Source: Candidatus Leucobacter sulfamidivorax (GTDB lineage: Bacteria; Actinomycetota; Actinomycetes; Actinomycetales; Microbacteriaceae). Taken from it: 64,000 nucleotides of DNA. The translations under genes and the position numbers were made by a program. The notes beneath the pieces are model-generated. The model had not been told where the DNA came from. It was given only the letters and a program-made list of their open reading frames with translations, and ran no database searches. Within the stretch, counting starts at the first letter, position 1. The number at the start of each line of letters is the position of its first letter. Of this stretch, positions 9,486 through 17,164 are shown one piece after another. The stretch covers positions 558,001 to 622,000 of the forward strand of contig QZLF01000002.1 of the NCBI GenBank assembly GCA_016771945.1, in the 5' to 3' direction.

Positions 9486-10886
9486 TTATCCGATGATGGG
9501 GCGCTCGGCCGGATACGCGTAGAGCTCCTGGCGCTGCCGGAGCGCGAGCGCGGAGGCGAGCACGATCGGGCCGACTCTGCCCATGAGCATCAGTGCAGTG
9601 AGAACGTACTTGCCGAACGGGCCGACCTCGGCGGAGATTCCGACCGACAGCCCGCAGGTCGCAAATGCCGAGATCACCTCGAACAGGATCCGGTCGAGCT
9701 TCGCGTCGCTGACAATCGTCAGCAGGGCCGCGGCGACGAACACGAGCGTCGCGCCGAGGAACACGACGCTGATCGCGAGGCGCAGCGTGCCGTCGGGGAG
9801 GCGACGGCCGAGCGTGTTCGTGTGGCGGGTGCCCTTCGCTTCGGCGACGATCGCGAGGAACAGCACCGCGAGCGTGGTGACCTTGATGCCGCCGGCGGTC
9901 GAGGCGGAGCCGCCGCCGACGAACATGAGGGCGTCGCTGAGGAGCATCGTGGTCGCAGTGGACGATTCCATGTCGACGATTGAGAACCCGCCCGAGCGCA
10001 GCATCGTGGACGCGAAGAAGGCGTGGCCGATCTTCTCCCACCACGGTTCGTCGCCGACGGTGCCCGGGTTGTTCCACTCGAACCCCGCCCACGCGGCCGC
10101 GCCGAGCAGGAGCAGCACCGTGGTGGTGATCAGCGTGAGCTTGGTGTGCAGCGTCCATTTGTGCCGCGTCCACCTCACTCGGATCAGGTTGAGGAACACG
10201 GGGAAGCCGAAGCTCCCGACGAACACCCCGACCGCGATCGGAACGAGCACGAACGGATTGCCCGCGAACTGGGCGAGCCCGCCCTCGTGAGGGGTGAAGC
10301 CCGCGTTCCCGAACGCCGAGATCGCGTAGAAGATCCCGTGCCACAGCCCTGGCCAGAACGCCCCCTCGGCAGCGACGAACGCTGGGACTAGAAAGACGGC
10401 CAGCATGCCCTCGATCAGGAATGTCGTCGCGACCACGACCTTTAAGAGCTGTCCGACGCTGCCGATGCCGTTCGCGCCGATGCTCTCCTTCGCGAAGACC
10501 CGGCTGGAGACGCCGAGCTTGCGGGTGACCATCATCGCCAGCAGCAGCGCGATCGTCACCACGCCGAGCGCACCGGTTTGAATCGCGGTGAGGATCACGA
10601 TCTGCCCGAACATCGACCAGTGCTCCGCGGTGTCGACCGTCGTGAGCCCGGTCACCGTGACCGCAGACACGGCCGTGAACAGCGCGTCCGGAAGTGCCGT
10701 CCGGGTGCCGTCGTCCGACGCGATCGGGAGCATGAGCAGGCCCGTGAACACCAGCGTGGCCGCCGCAAAGACTAGGATGGCGATCCTCGCCGGCGCATGA
10801 CCCGCCGCGTACCGGACATGACCACGCAACCGGATGGCGAGATCCCGTGCCCGCTGCAGGACGCTGCTCTCGGAGCTGGTGTTCAT
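9486..10886 (-). CDS. trkH: Trk/Ktr potassium uptake membrane subunit, TrkH family
   Basis: Potassium-translocating membrane subunit partnering with the adjacent TrkA-type protein. Four pore-loop repeats with the selectivity-filter glycines can be picked out: SAVTVTGLTT, SAFGNAGFT, STMLRSGGFS and SAFATCGLSVG. Around eight to ten hydrophobic segments separate them, as expected for the SKT superfamily. The ATG at 10886 (MNTSSESS) follows GAGGGCG; a GTG seven codons upstream is an alternative. The 250-bp region upstream probably holds the promoter of this operon. Confidence 0.93.
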   Translation of the reverse strand: MNTSSESSVLQRARDLAIRLRGHVRYAAGHAPARIAILVFAAATLVFTGLLMLPIASDDGTRTALPDALFTAVSAVTVTGLTTVDTAEHWSMFGQIVILTAIQTGALGVVTIALLLAMMVTRKLGVSSRVFAKESIGANGIGSVGQLLKVVVATTFLIEGMLAVFLVPAFVAAEGAFWPGLWHGIFYAISAFGNAGFTPHEGGLAQFAGNPFVLVPIAVGVFVGSFGFPVFLNLIRVRWTRHKWTLHTKLTLITTTVLLLLGAAAWAGFEWNNPGTVGDEPWWEKIGHAFFASTMLRSGGFSIVDMESSTATTMLLSDALMFVGGGSASTAGGIKVTTLAVLFLAIVAEAKGTRHTNTLGRRLPDGTLRLAISVVFLGATLVFVAAALLTIVSDAKLDRILFEVISAFATCGLSVGISAEVGPFGKYVLTALMLMGRVGPIVLASALALRQRQELYAYPAERPIIG

Positions 10887-11069
10887 CGGGATCGCCCTCG
10901 GTTTCACTGACGCGCCCCGGGTTCGAGACGGCGTATCGACCAGACTTCCCGATGCACCGCACCGATGCTACCCCATCCGAGCGCTGCAGCCCAGAAGAGG
11001 TGTCGACGAAAGCAGGGATCGCCGGAGGATGAGTGCGAGATCCCCTGCAACCGGCATAGGATGGGGACT

Positions 11070-11095
11070 CGTCACGGGGTTCGTCCCCGATGACG
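11070..11095 (+). promoter_or_regulatory. Leader hairpin upstream of the unknown gene at 11161
   Basis: CGTCA-CGGGG-TTCGT-CCCCG-(A)-TGACG forms a 10-bp stem with one bulged base and a 5-nt loop. It lies in the 274-bp gap between the divergent trkH gene and the gene at 11161, about 65 bp before that start. No U-tract follows, so it is not a standard terminator. I could not match the gap to a known riboswitch. The rest of the gap shows nothing I can name. Confidence 0.45.
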
Positions 11096-11160
11096 CATGG
11101 TGTGCCGGGAAGTCTGGTCGGCGAAAGACGAACGAACCAGAACCCGAAAGGCCACTCGCA

Positions 11161-11646
11161 ATGATCGCACCGTTTCTGATACGCGGGGATGCGCTCCCGG
11201 CGCTCTTGGACCTCCCGGAGGCTCCGCGCGAGGATCGTCCGCGCGGCCTGCTCTGGGGCGTGGACCTCACAGGGTGCTCGACACGGAAACAGGCGCGTGC
11301 GACCTGGCACGACGCGATCGCCGAGTTGAAGGCGGAGTTCGACACGGTGCCGGGAATACGACGCGTGTGCGTCGCCTGCATCCGACCGAATAGGTTCCCC
11401 CCGCAGGCGCTCGTCCGCGTGCCCGCCGGGCTCGCTAGTCAACTTCACAATGATCTCGAGCGAGACCGCGCCCGCTATGTGAACACCCTGGTGCTCGATA
11501 TCACCGACTGCGACGATCCCGCGCTGCTCCGCGCACGACTTGACGAGGCGCTCACCGAACCGCCCAAATGGGGTGATCTCACGCTTACATGGGACGATGT
11601 CGTCGACTCGACACTGCACGAAGCCTGGGCCCGCGAATCGCTCTGA
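11161..11646 (+). CDS. Unknown protein, 161 aa, island cargo
   Basis: I do not recognise this family. The 161-residue product looks soluble, begins MIAPFLIRGD, has two Cys (VCVAC) near the middle and ends WARESL. It has no signal peptide, membrane segment or repeats. The ATG follows GAAAGG at a good distance, supporting real translation. It sits between trkH and nhaA in the ion-transport island, 63 bp before nhaA and on the same strand, so co-transcription with nhaA is plausible. Function cannot be assigned from the sequence. Confidence 0.7.
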   Translation: MIAPFLIRGDALPALLDLPEAPREDRPRGLLWGVDLTGCSTRKQARATWHDAIAELKAEFDTVPGIRRVCVACIRPNRFPPQALVRVPAGLASQLHNDLERDRARYVNTLVLDITDCDDPALLRARLDEALTEPPKWGDLTLTWDDVVDSTLHEAWARESL

Positions 11647-11709
11647 CCATCCCATATCTTCCGTCTTGTTCCAAGGCCCGACGGGCCTCATCCCCTCGAG
11701 AAAGCTCGC

Positions 11710-13056
11710 ATGACCGACCCCACCAATCGAACAGCCGTACAGTTCCCACGCTACGGCTCGTTCGCCGAAGCCCGCCGCATCGGCGAGGTCCTCCGCAAGG
11801 AGACCGTCGGCGGCATCCTCCTCGTCATCGCCGCGGCGATCGCGATCGTCTGGGCCAACACCCCGCTCGCCGATTCTTACTTCGCGCTTCGCGACTTCGA
11901 GATCGGTTACGAGCCCTGGCACCTCAGGCTGAGCCTCGGTACCTGGGCGGCCGACGGGCTGCTTGCGATCTTCTTCTTCCTCGTCGGCCTCGAACTCAAG
12001 CGCGAGTTCGTCGCCGGCGACCTCCGCAGATTCAGCACTGCCATCGTGCCGATCGCGGCGGCGGCGGGCGGTGTCGCCGTTCCCGCTCTCATCTACGTGC
12101 TCGTAGTGCGGGGCGAGCCGGATCTCGTGCACGGGTGGGCGATTCCGACTGCAACCGACATCGCCTTCGCGGTGGCGGTGCTCGCGATCATCGGTTCCCG
12201 CCTCCCATCCGCGTTGCGCATCTTCCTGCTCACCCTCGCCGTCGTCGACGACCTCATCGCGATCAGCATCATCGCGATCTTCTACACCGACCACATCGAA
12301 CTCGTCCCTCTCCTCATCGCCTTCGCGGTGATCGCGGTCTACGGACTCATCGCGCAACGCTACCGAGCCTTCTTCGGGCTGCGCCCGCTCGCGGCCTGGC
12401 TGATCCTCCTCCCGATCGGCGTCATCGCGTGGACATTCATGCACGCCTCGGGTATCCACGCCACCATCGCTGGAGTACTGCTCGGCTTCACGATCCCCGT
12501 ACTCCACAAGCAGAGCGCGAGTGATGCGCTGAAAGAGCGCGCGGGCCTCGCCGAGGAGTTCGAGCATCGATTCCGACCGCTCTCGGCAGGCTTCGCGGTG
12601 CCCGTGTTCGCGTTCTTCGCCGCCGGTGTCTCCGTCGGCGGCTGGGAGGGCGTGCAGGCCGCGTTCGCGAACCCGGTGACGCTCGCGATCATCGCCGCGC
12701 TCGTGTTGGGCAAGCCGATCGGCATCACCCTCACGACCTGGCTCGTCACGAAGATCGGACGCATCCGCCTCGACCCCGAACTCCGCTGGATCGACCTCAT
12801 AGGAGTCGGGCTCCTCGCGGGCATCGGGTTCACCGTGTCGCTACTCGTCGCCGAGCTCAGCTTTGCTGCAGGTTCCCCCGAACACGACTATGCGAAGGTC
12901 GCGATCCTCGCCGCATCCATCGTCGCCGCCCTGCTCGCCGCGCTCGTGCTCGGCACCCGCAACCGCAGATACCGCAGAATCCAGGAACGCGAGCAGATCG
13001 ACGCCGACGCAGACGGCATCCCCGACGTCTACCAGGATGAAACCCGCGAAGGATGA
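11710..13056 (+). CDS. nhaA: Na+/H+ antiporter NhaA
   Basis: Electrogenic sodium/proton antiporter of the inner membrane, used for sodium extrusion and pH homeostasis. The 448-residue protein has about twelve hydrophobic segments. The paired Asp of the ion site is seen in [13 protein letters not shown], and the preceding TM contains [17 protein letters not shown]. The C-terminal tail is hydrophilic ([16 protein letters not shown]). The ATG follows GAGAAAG. With trkA-trkH it makes the island a cation-homeostasis module. A 12-bp inverted repeat follows within 14 bp of the stop. Confidence 0.95.
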   Translation: MTDPTNRTAVQFPRYGSFAEARRIGEVLRKETVGGILLVIAAAIAIVWANTPLADSYFALRDFEIGYEPWHLRLSLGTWAADGLLAIFFFLVGLELKREFVAGDLRRFSTAIVPIAAAAGGVAVPALIYVLVVRGEPDLVHGWAIPTATDIAFAVAVLAIIGSRLPSALRIFLLTLAVVDDLIAISIIAIFYTDHIELVPLLIAFAVIAVYGLIAQRYRAFFGLRPLAAWLILLPIGVIAWTFMHASGIHATIAGVLLGFTIPVLHKQSASDALKERAGLAEEFEHRFRPLSAGFAVPVFAFFAAGVSVGGWEGVQAAFANPVTLAIIAALVLGKPIGITLTTWLVTKIGRIRLDPELRWIDLIGVGLLAGIGFTVSLLVAELSFAAGSPEHDYAKVAILAASIVAALLAALVLGTRNRRYRRIQEREQIDADADGIPDVYQDETREG

Positions 13057-13069
13057 TTCAGAGCTGTCA

Positions 13070-13186
13070 GGAGCGGATAGGCGCTATGTGATGTGCGCAG
13101 CGAGGAGTGCCGCGGCAACGTGGGAAGGCGTTCAGCGTCGGGCGAGGAATGTGTTCAGTCCCGAGTTCGTAGACCCTATCCGCTCC
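13070..13186. repeat. 12-bp inverted repeat in the gap after nhaA (13057-13410)
   Basis: GGAGCGGATAGG at 13070-13081 is exactly complementary to CCTATCCGCTCC at 13175-13186, enclosing 93 bp. The whole 354-bp gap to the right island edge has no convincing gene on either strand. Its last part (about 13340-13410) includes GTTCC-GGT-GGAAC and looks like another decayed insertion edge, but I cannot assign it to an IS family. The inverted repeat may mark a decayed small element or act as a bidirectional transcription stop. Confidence 0.5.
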
Positions 13187-13410
13187 GCGTGACGTGCGCC
13201 ACGATCCCCAACAAGATTCCAGGACCGGCCTGTCTGCGGCTGTGAGGCCACGTTTGTTGTTACACGTACGTCCTGTGCACTGAACCTGGCTGTGGGGCAT
13301 GCTTGCGACCGTCTGATCTACCGTGACAGGGTGAGTAGCAGGCGCTGTGCTGGCTTTGTTCCGGTGGAACGTCTTAGTGTAGCAATCTGCGGCACGTTGA
13401 AGATCAAAGA

Positions 13411-13511
13411 GAGTGCCCTTCGCCCTCGTCAACGCGAAGTACTCGATCTCGGGAGCCCAGCGCCCCGAGGTCTTCGCCGAGGCGCTGCGCGAGGTCGTGC
13501 GGCGCGACTTC
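13411..13511 (+). repeat. 101-bp direct repeat, right copy (frnE 3' end)
   Basis: Second copy of the frnE 3' end, differing from 8145-8245 at one position. It is followed by GGCTGACG, which supplies a natural Gly-stop ending and leads directly into the leader of the second frnE paralogue. Joining the DNA left of 8145 to the DNA right of 13411 restores a complete frnE gene 66 bp from its paralogue, so this side is probably the ancestral downstream junction. Confidence 0.95.
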
Positions 13512-13576
13512 GGCTGACGTTCCCCGATACCCTTGCCCCCAGGAATAGCGAGGCAGCCCCGGAGGTTCTATCGACC

Positions 13577-14254
13577 ATGTCAGAAACAATCAGAGTCGAC
13601 GTGTGGTCGGACATCGCCTGCCCCTGGTGCTACATCGGCAAGCACCGCTTCGCAGAGGGCCTCGAGGCCTTCCGGCGCCAGCACCCCGACGTCGAGGTCG
13701 AGCTCGAGAGCCACAGCTACGAGCTGGCCCCCGACACCCCCGAGAACTACGCGGGGAGCGAGATCGACTTCCTCGTGAAGCACAAGGGGATGCCCGCCGA
13801 GCAGGTCGAGCAGATGCTGGCGCAGATGACCGCCATGGCCGAGGCCGAGGGCATCGTGTTCGACTTCGGCCGGCTGCGGCACGCGAACACGCGGCGCGCC
13901 CACCGGGTGCTGCACCTCGCGAAGGAGCAGGGACTCCAGGCCGAGCTGATGGAGCGGCTCTTCCGGGCGTACTTCGCCGAGGGGCGCGAGGTCTCGGACC
14001 CGGACACGCTCGCCGAGCTCGGCGAGGAGGTGGGACTCGACTCCGACGAGGTCCGGGAGGCCTTCGACGACGAGGCCTACGAGGAGGCGGTGGATCGCGA
14101 CATCACCCGGGCGCGCATGCTCGGCGCGGCAGGCGTTCCTTTCTACCTGTTCGACCAGCAGTACGCGGTGTCGGGCGCGCAGCCCGCGGCGACCTTCGCC
14201 GAGGTGCTGGATCGCGTGCTCGAGCTGCAGCGCGGCGGCGGCTCCGACGCCTGA
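13577..14254 (+). CDS. DsbA-family (FrnE-like) oxidoreductase, second paralogue
   Basis: A 225-residue cytosolic thioredoxin-fold protein with CPWC in WSDIACPWCYIGKHRF. It parallels the copy at 7526 through the ESHSYELAP, RRAHRVLHLA and AGVPFYLFDQQYAVSGAQP blocks. FrnE-type enzymes are proposed disulfide isomerases or oxidoreductases and some act in polyketide tailoring; the role here is unknown. The ATG at 13577 is preceded by GGAGG. Upstream in-frame codons run into the duplicated frnE fragment and are not used. The gene was adjacent to its paralogue before the island came in. Confidence 0.92.
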   Translation: MSETIRVDVWSDIACPWCYIGKHRFAEGLEAFRRQHPDVEVELESHSYELAPDTPENYAGSEIDFLVKHKGMPAEQVEQMLAQMTAMAEAEGIVFDFGRLRHANTRRAHRVLHLAKEQGLQAELMERLFRAYFAEGREVSDPDTLAELGEEVGLDSDEVREAFDDEAYEEAVDRDITRARMLGAAGVPFYLFDQQYAVSGAQPAATFAEVLDRVLELQRGGGSDA

Positions 14255-14287
14255 GCGCCCCCCGGGGCGACTTGTCATAATGGCCTC

Positions 14288-15163
14288 ATGCCCGAACTGC
14301 CGGAGGTGACCGCGCTGGTCGACGATCTGCGGCGCCGTGCGGGCGGCCGGACCGTGGAGCGCTTCGGCGTGTTCGCGTTCGCCGCGCTGAAGACGGTCGG
14401 GATCGGACCGCAGGAGCTCGCCGGCAGGAGGATCGAGGAGGTCGGCCGGCACGGCAAGTTCCTCGACCTGCGGCTGGGCGCCGACCACCTGATCATCCAC
14501 CTGGCGCGGGCCGGGTGGATCACGTGGCGCGACGAGGTGCCGAAGACGCCCGTCAAGCCCGGACGGAGCCCGCTGGCGGCGCGGCTCGTGCTCGCGGGCG
14601 AGGACGGCGGATCCTCCGCCTGTCTCGACATCACCGAGGCGGGGACGAAGAAGAACCTCGCCCTGTACCTCGTGGCGGATTCGGCCGAGGTGCCCGGGAT
14701 CGCCCGGCTCGGGCCCGATCCGCTCGACCAGGCCTTCACCTTCGAGGTGTTCGCGGGCATCCTCGCCGGTGCAGGCAAGGCGCGGATCAAAGGGGTGCTG
14801 CGCAATCAGTCGCTCATCGCGGGGATCGGCAACGCCTACTCCGACGAGATCCTGCACGCGGCGCGCATGTCGCCCTTCAAGCCCGCGGCGATGTCGCACG
14901 ACGAGGCCGTCCGGCTCTACGAGGCCCTGGAATCCACGCTCCGGGTGGCGGTGGATCGGGCCGTGGGGCTCGCCGCCGCCGACCTCAAGCGCGAGAAGAA
15001 GTCGAGCATGCGGGTGCACGGCCGCTTCGGGGAGCCGTGCCCGGTATGCGGCGACACGATCCGGCAGGTGATCTTCAGCGACTCCACGCTGCAGTACTGC
15101 CCGACGTGCCAGACCGGAGGCACGGTGCTCGCCGATCGCGTGCTGTCGCGGCTGCTCAAGTGA
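14288..15163 (+). CDS. Fpg/Nei-family DNA glycosylase/AP lyase
   Basis: Base-excision repair enzyme that removes oxidised bases and cleaves the abasic site. The N-terminus MPELPEV supplies the catalytic Pro and Glu. A conserved Lys lies in GRHGKFLDL. The H2TH region contains GIGNAYSDEILHAA, and the C-terminus has a CxxC-x16-CxxC zinc finger (CPVCG to CPTCQ). The 291-residue length is normal. It could be Fpg (MutM) or an actinobacterial Nei; the sequence alone does not decide. The stop overlaps the convergent DinB-like gene by 8 bp. Confidence 0.9.
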   Translation: MPELPEVTALVDDLRRRAGGRTVERFGVFAFAALKTVGIGPQELAGRRIEEVGRHGKFLDLRLGADHLIIHLARAGWITWRDEVPKTPVKPGRSPLAARLVLAGEDGGSSACLDITEAGTKKNLALYLVADSAEVPGIARLGPDPLDQAFTFEVFAGILAGAGKARIKGVLRNQSLIAGIGNAYSDEILHAARMSPFKPAAMSHDEAVRLYEALESTLRVAVDRAVGLAAADLKREKKSSMRVHGRFGEPCPVCGDTIRQVIFSDSTLQYCPTCQTGGTVLADRVLSRLLK

Positions 15164-15764
15164 CCGCGCCGGCATCCTCCCTGCGCCGATCGAGGTCGTG
15201 CAGGTACAGGTCGCGCAGCAGGCAGACCTCGGAGAGATGGTGGATGAGCTCGCAGTTGATGTGCAGCACCAGCCGCGCCATGGAGCTCTCGGCGTAGGGC
15301 CCCTCGGCCGGCCCGCAGGGCCGCGCGAGCCCGGCCTCGCCGAGCGAGGCGACGCCGGCCTGCCACCATGCGATCTCCTCGTCGAGCTGGGCGAGCGCCT
15401 CGGCCGCGGTCTCGGCGTATCCGTGGGTGAAGTAGTCGACCGGCTCGCGGCCGAAGTGCGAGGCGTTCCGCATCGCGAGGACGCCGACGATGACGTGGCC
15501 GAGCCGCCAGGCGATCGTCGTGACGGGCGCGGGATCGGGCGGCGGCATGGCGAAGTCAATCGTCATCGCCCCCGAGCCGGCCTGCACCGGGGCGGTTCCC
15601 GTCCCCCGGGGCCGCACGTTCCAGCAGTCCGGCACGGGCTCCCAGAAGTACTCGTCGTCCCTCAGCCCGGCGAGGCGCTCGCGGAGCTGATGGTCCCAGT
15701 GCCAGCCGAACTGATCGATCAGCAGCTCGTTCCAGGACTCGATCCTCGCGGTGCGGTCGTTCAT
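15156..15764 (-). CDS. DinB-superfamily protein
   Basis: A 202-residue protein of the DinB/YfiT four-helix-bundle superfamily, whose members bind a metal through three His and include mycothiol- or bacillithiol-dependent transferases. Candidate His ligands are in QFGWHWDHQLRERL, RLGHVIVGVLAMRNASHFG and VLHINCELIHHLSEV. The last, HxxxH spaced, is the classical position. The ATG at 15764 fits the family start. It is convergent with the glycosylase gene. In an actinobacterium a mycothiol-dependent role is plausible but unproven. Confidence 0.8.
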   Translation of the reverse strand: MNDRTARIESWNELLIDQFGWHWDHQLRERLAGLRDDEYFWEPVPDCWNVRPRGTGTAPVQAGSGAMTIDFAMPPPDPAPVTTIAWRLGHVIVGVLAMRNASHFGREPVDYFTHGYAETAAEALAQLDEEIAWWQAGVASLGEAGLARPCGPAEGPYAESSMARLVLHINCELIHHLSEVCLLRDLYLHDLDRRREDAGAVT

Positions 15765-15823
15765 CCCAGCACCCCCTTCGTCCTCTCGCCCCGCTCTCAG
15801 GACTTCCGCCCAGGGTACTCCGC

Positions 15824-15876
15824 GCGAATCCGAGCCCGATAGCGAATCCGAGCCCGATCGCGGATCCGGACCCGAT
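15824..15876. repeat. Three 18-bp-period tandem repeats
   Basis: GCGAATCCGAGCCCGAT occurs at 15824-15840 and again at 15842-15858, with a diverged third copy (GCGGATCCGGACCCGAT) at 15860-15876. The array lies between the DinB-like gene and the Cys-rich microprotein, ending about 35 bp before the latter's start, so it sits in its promoter region. It could be a regulator-binding array or simple expansion. Confidence 0.8.
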
Positions 15877-15910
15877 TACACTGAAGAGAGACACGAGCGA
15901 GGAGCGAGAG

Positions 15911-16111
15911 ATGAGCGACACCGCACGCATCGAGGCAGCAGACATCGAGGCGACGGAGGCCGGGGAGGCCCGGGAGATCGGTGAAGCCGGTGAGGCCGCC
16001 GGTTTCGGCGCCGCCGCGTTCGCCGACGCCGAGACCCGGGAGATCCTGAATCTGCTCGGCGACGAGGCGGCGGGCGGCTCCTGCTGCGGCGGGAGCTGCT
16101 GCAGCGTCTGA
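15911..16111 (+). CDS. Cys-rich 66-aa microprotein, unknown
   Basis: A small acidic protein: an Ala/Glu-rich N-terminal two thirds that should be helical or disordered, a short amphipathic LNLLGDEA stretch, and a C-terminal GGSCCGGSCCSV with two vicinal Cys pairs. AGGAGCGAG sits 5-8 bp before the ATG, a good ribosome site. A leader-plus-Cys-core layout recalls ribosomally made peptides or small metal- or redox-active proteins, but no modifying enzyme gene is next to it. I do not recognise the family. Confidence 0.65.
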   Translation: MSDTARIEAADIEATEAGEAREIGEAGEAAGFGAAAFADAETREILNLLGDEAAGGSCCGGSCCSV

Positions 16112-16170
16112 GGGCCCTCGCTTCGCGCCCGCCGCCGTGCCCGGAAGCATTCCCGTGAGAGAATATGCGG

Positions 16171-17157
16171 ATGGTGACCAGCCGCGACGTCGCCCGCCTG
16201 GCGGGCGTCTCCCAGCCGACGGTCTCCCGCGCGCTGCGCGGCCTCCCGGGCATCGCCCCGGCCACCGTCGAGCGCGTGCGGCAGGTCGCGGCCCAGCTCG
16301 GCTACGTCCCGAGCGAGGCGGGCCGGGCGCTGTCGACGCGGCGCACCCGAGCCATCGGGATCGTCGCTGACGAGCTCACCAACCCCTTCTACCCCGAGCT
16401 CGTCGAGCCGATCCGCGTCTCCCTCGAGCAGAACTCGTATCGGGCGCTGCTGATCCCAGACTCTCCCGACGCGCCCCTGCAGCTCGAGCGCCTCGCCGAC
16501 GGCACGCTCGATGGGGTGATCCTCACGACTGCCGCCCTCTCGTCTTCGCTGCCCGGACTGCTGCGCGAGCGGGGGATCCCGTGCGTGCTCACCAACCGCA
16601 CCGTGCCGGGGGAGGCCTTCGACAGCTGCGCCTTCGACAACGCCGCGGGCGCGCGCCTCGCCGCCGAGCACCTCTTCGCTGCCGGGCATCGCGAGATCGC
16701 CGTCGTGAGCGGCCCGGCCGAGACGAGCACCGGCCGCGAGCGCGAGGAGGCCTTCACCGCGTTCATGGCGGATCAGGGCCGCCCCGTGCGGCCCGAGCAC
16801 GTCGTGCGCGGACCCTTCTCCTTCGAAAGCGGCTATCGCGCGGCGCTCGCGCTGTTCGGGAGTGAGGACGCGCCGACCGCGGTCTTCTGCGGCAACGACG
16901 TCATCGCCCTGGGCGTCTGCAACGCCCTCGCGCACCTGTCGCGCCCGGACATCGCGGTCGTGGGCTTCGACGACATCCTGGCCGCGGCCTGGGACCTCTT
17001 CTCGCTCACGACCGTGCGCTGCGACCGCACTGCGCTCGCGAGGGAGAGCGTCGGACTGCTGCTCGCGCGCATCGAGGATCCCGCCCGCGAGCCCGAGCAG
17101 ATCCGCCTGCCTGTCGATCTCGTCGTCCGGGACTCGTCCCGCATGCGGCTACGCTGA
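16171..17157 (+). CDS. LacI-family transcriptional regulator
   Basis: DNA-binding repressor with an N-terminal LacI helix-turn-helix (SRDVARLAGVSQPTVSRALRG) and hinge helix, followed by a periplasmic-binding-like sugar-sensing domain beginning RAIGIVADELTNPFYPELV. The effector domain has the usual TNRTVPG, GHREIAVVSG and AVVGFDD landmarks. The ATG at 16171 is preferred because GAGAGAA lies about 7 bp upstream; an ATG two codons earlier (16165) is an alternative. No sugar transport genes are adjacent, so its regulon is not evident. The ABC-F gene starts 7 bp after its stop. Confidence 0.9.
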   Translation: MVTSRDVARLAGVSQPTVSRALRGLPGIAPATVERVRQVAAQLGYVPSEAGRALSTRRTRAIGIVADELTNPFYPELVEPIRVSLEQNSYRALLIPDSPDAPLQLERLADGTLDGVILTTAALSSSLPGLLRERGIPCVLTNRTVPGEAFDSCAFDNAAGARLAAEHLFAAGHREIAVVSGPAETSTGREREEAFTAFMADQGRPVRPEHVVRGPFSFESGYRAALALFGSEDAPTAVFCGNDVIALGVCNALAHLSRPDIAVVGFDDILAAAWDLFSLTTVRCDRTALARESVGLLLARIEDPAREPEQIRLPVDLVVRDSSRMRLR

Positions 17158-17164
17158 GAGGGTT

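Noticed and set aside
10908-11160. Possible c-di-AMP (ydaO-type) riboswitch near potassium transporter genes
   Set aside because: The context is right, but I could not find the conserved core; only a simple hairpin is visible.
9289-12567. A 1092-codon minus-strand open frame across trkA, trkH and the nhaA start
   Set aside because: It is the antisense shadow of high-GC genes; its product is Arg/Glu/Asp-rich without any family motif, while trk and nhaA frames carry clear motifs.
13340-13410. Possible IS end at the right edge of the island
   Set aside because: GTTCC-GGT-GGAAC and neighbouring sequence look element-like, but no transposase fragment or matching terminal repeat could be found.
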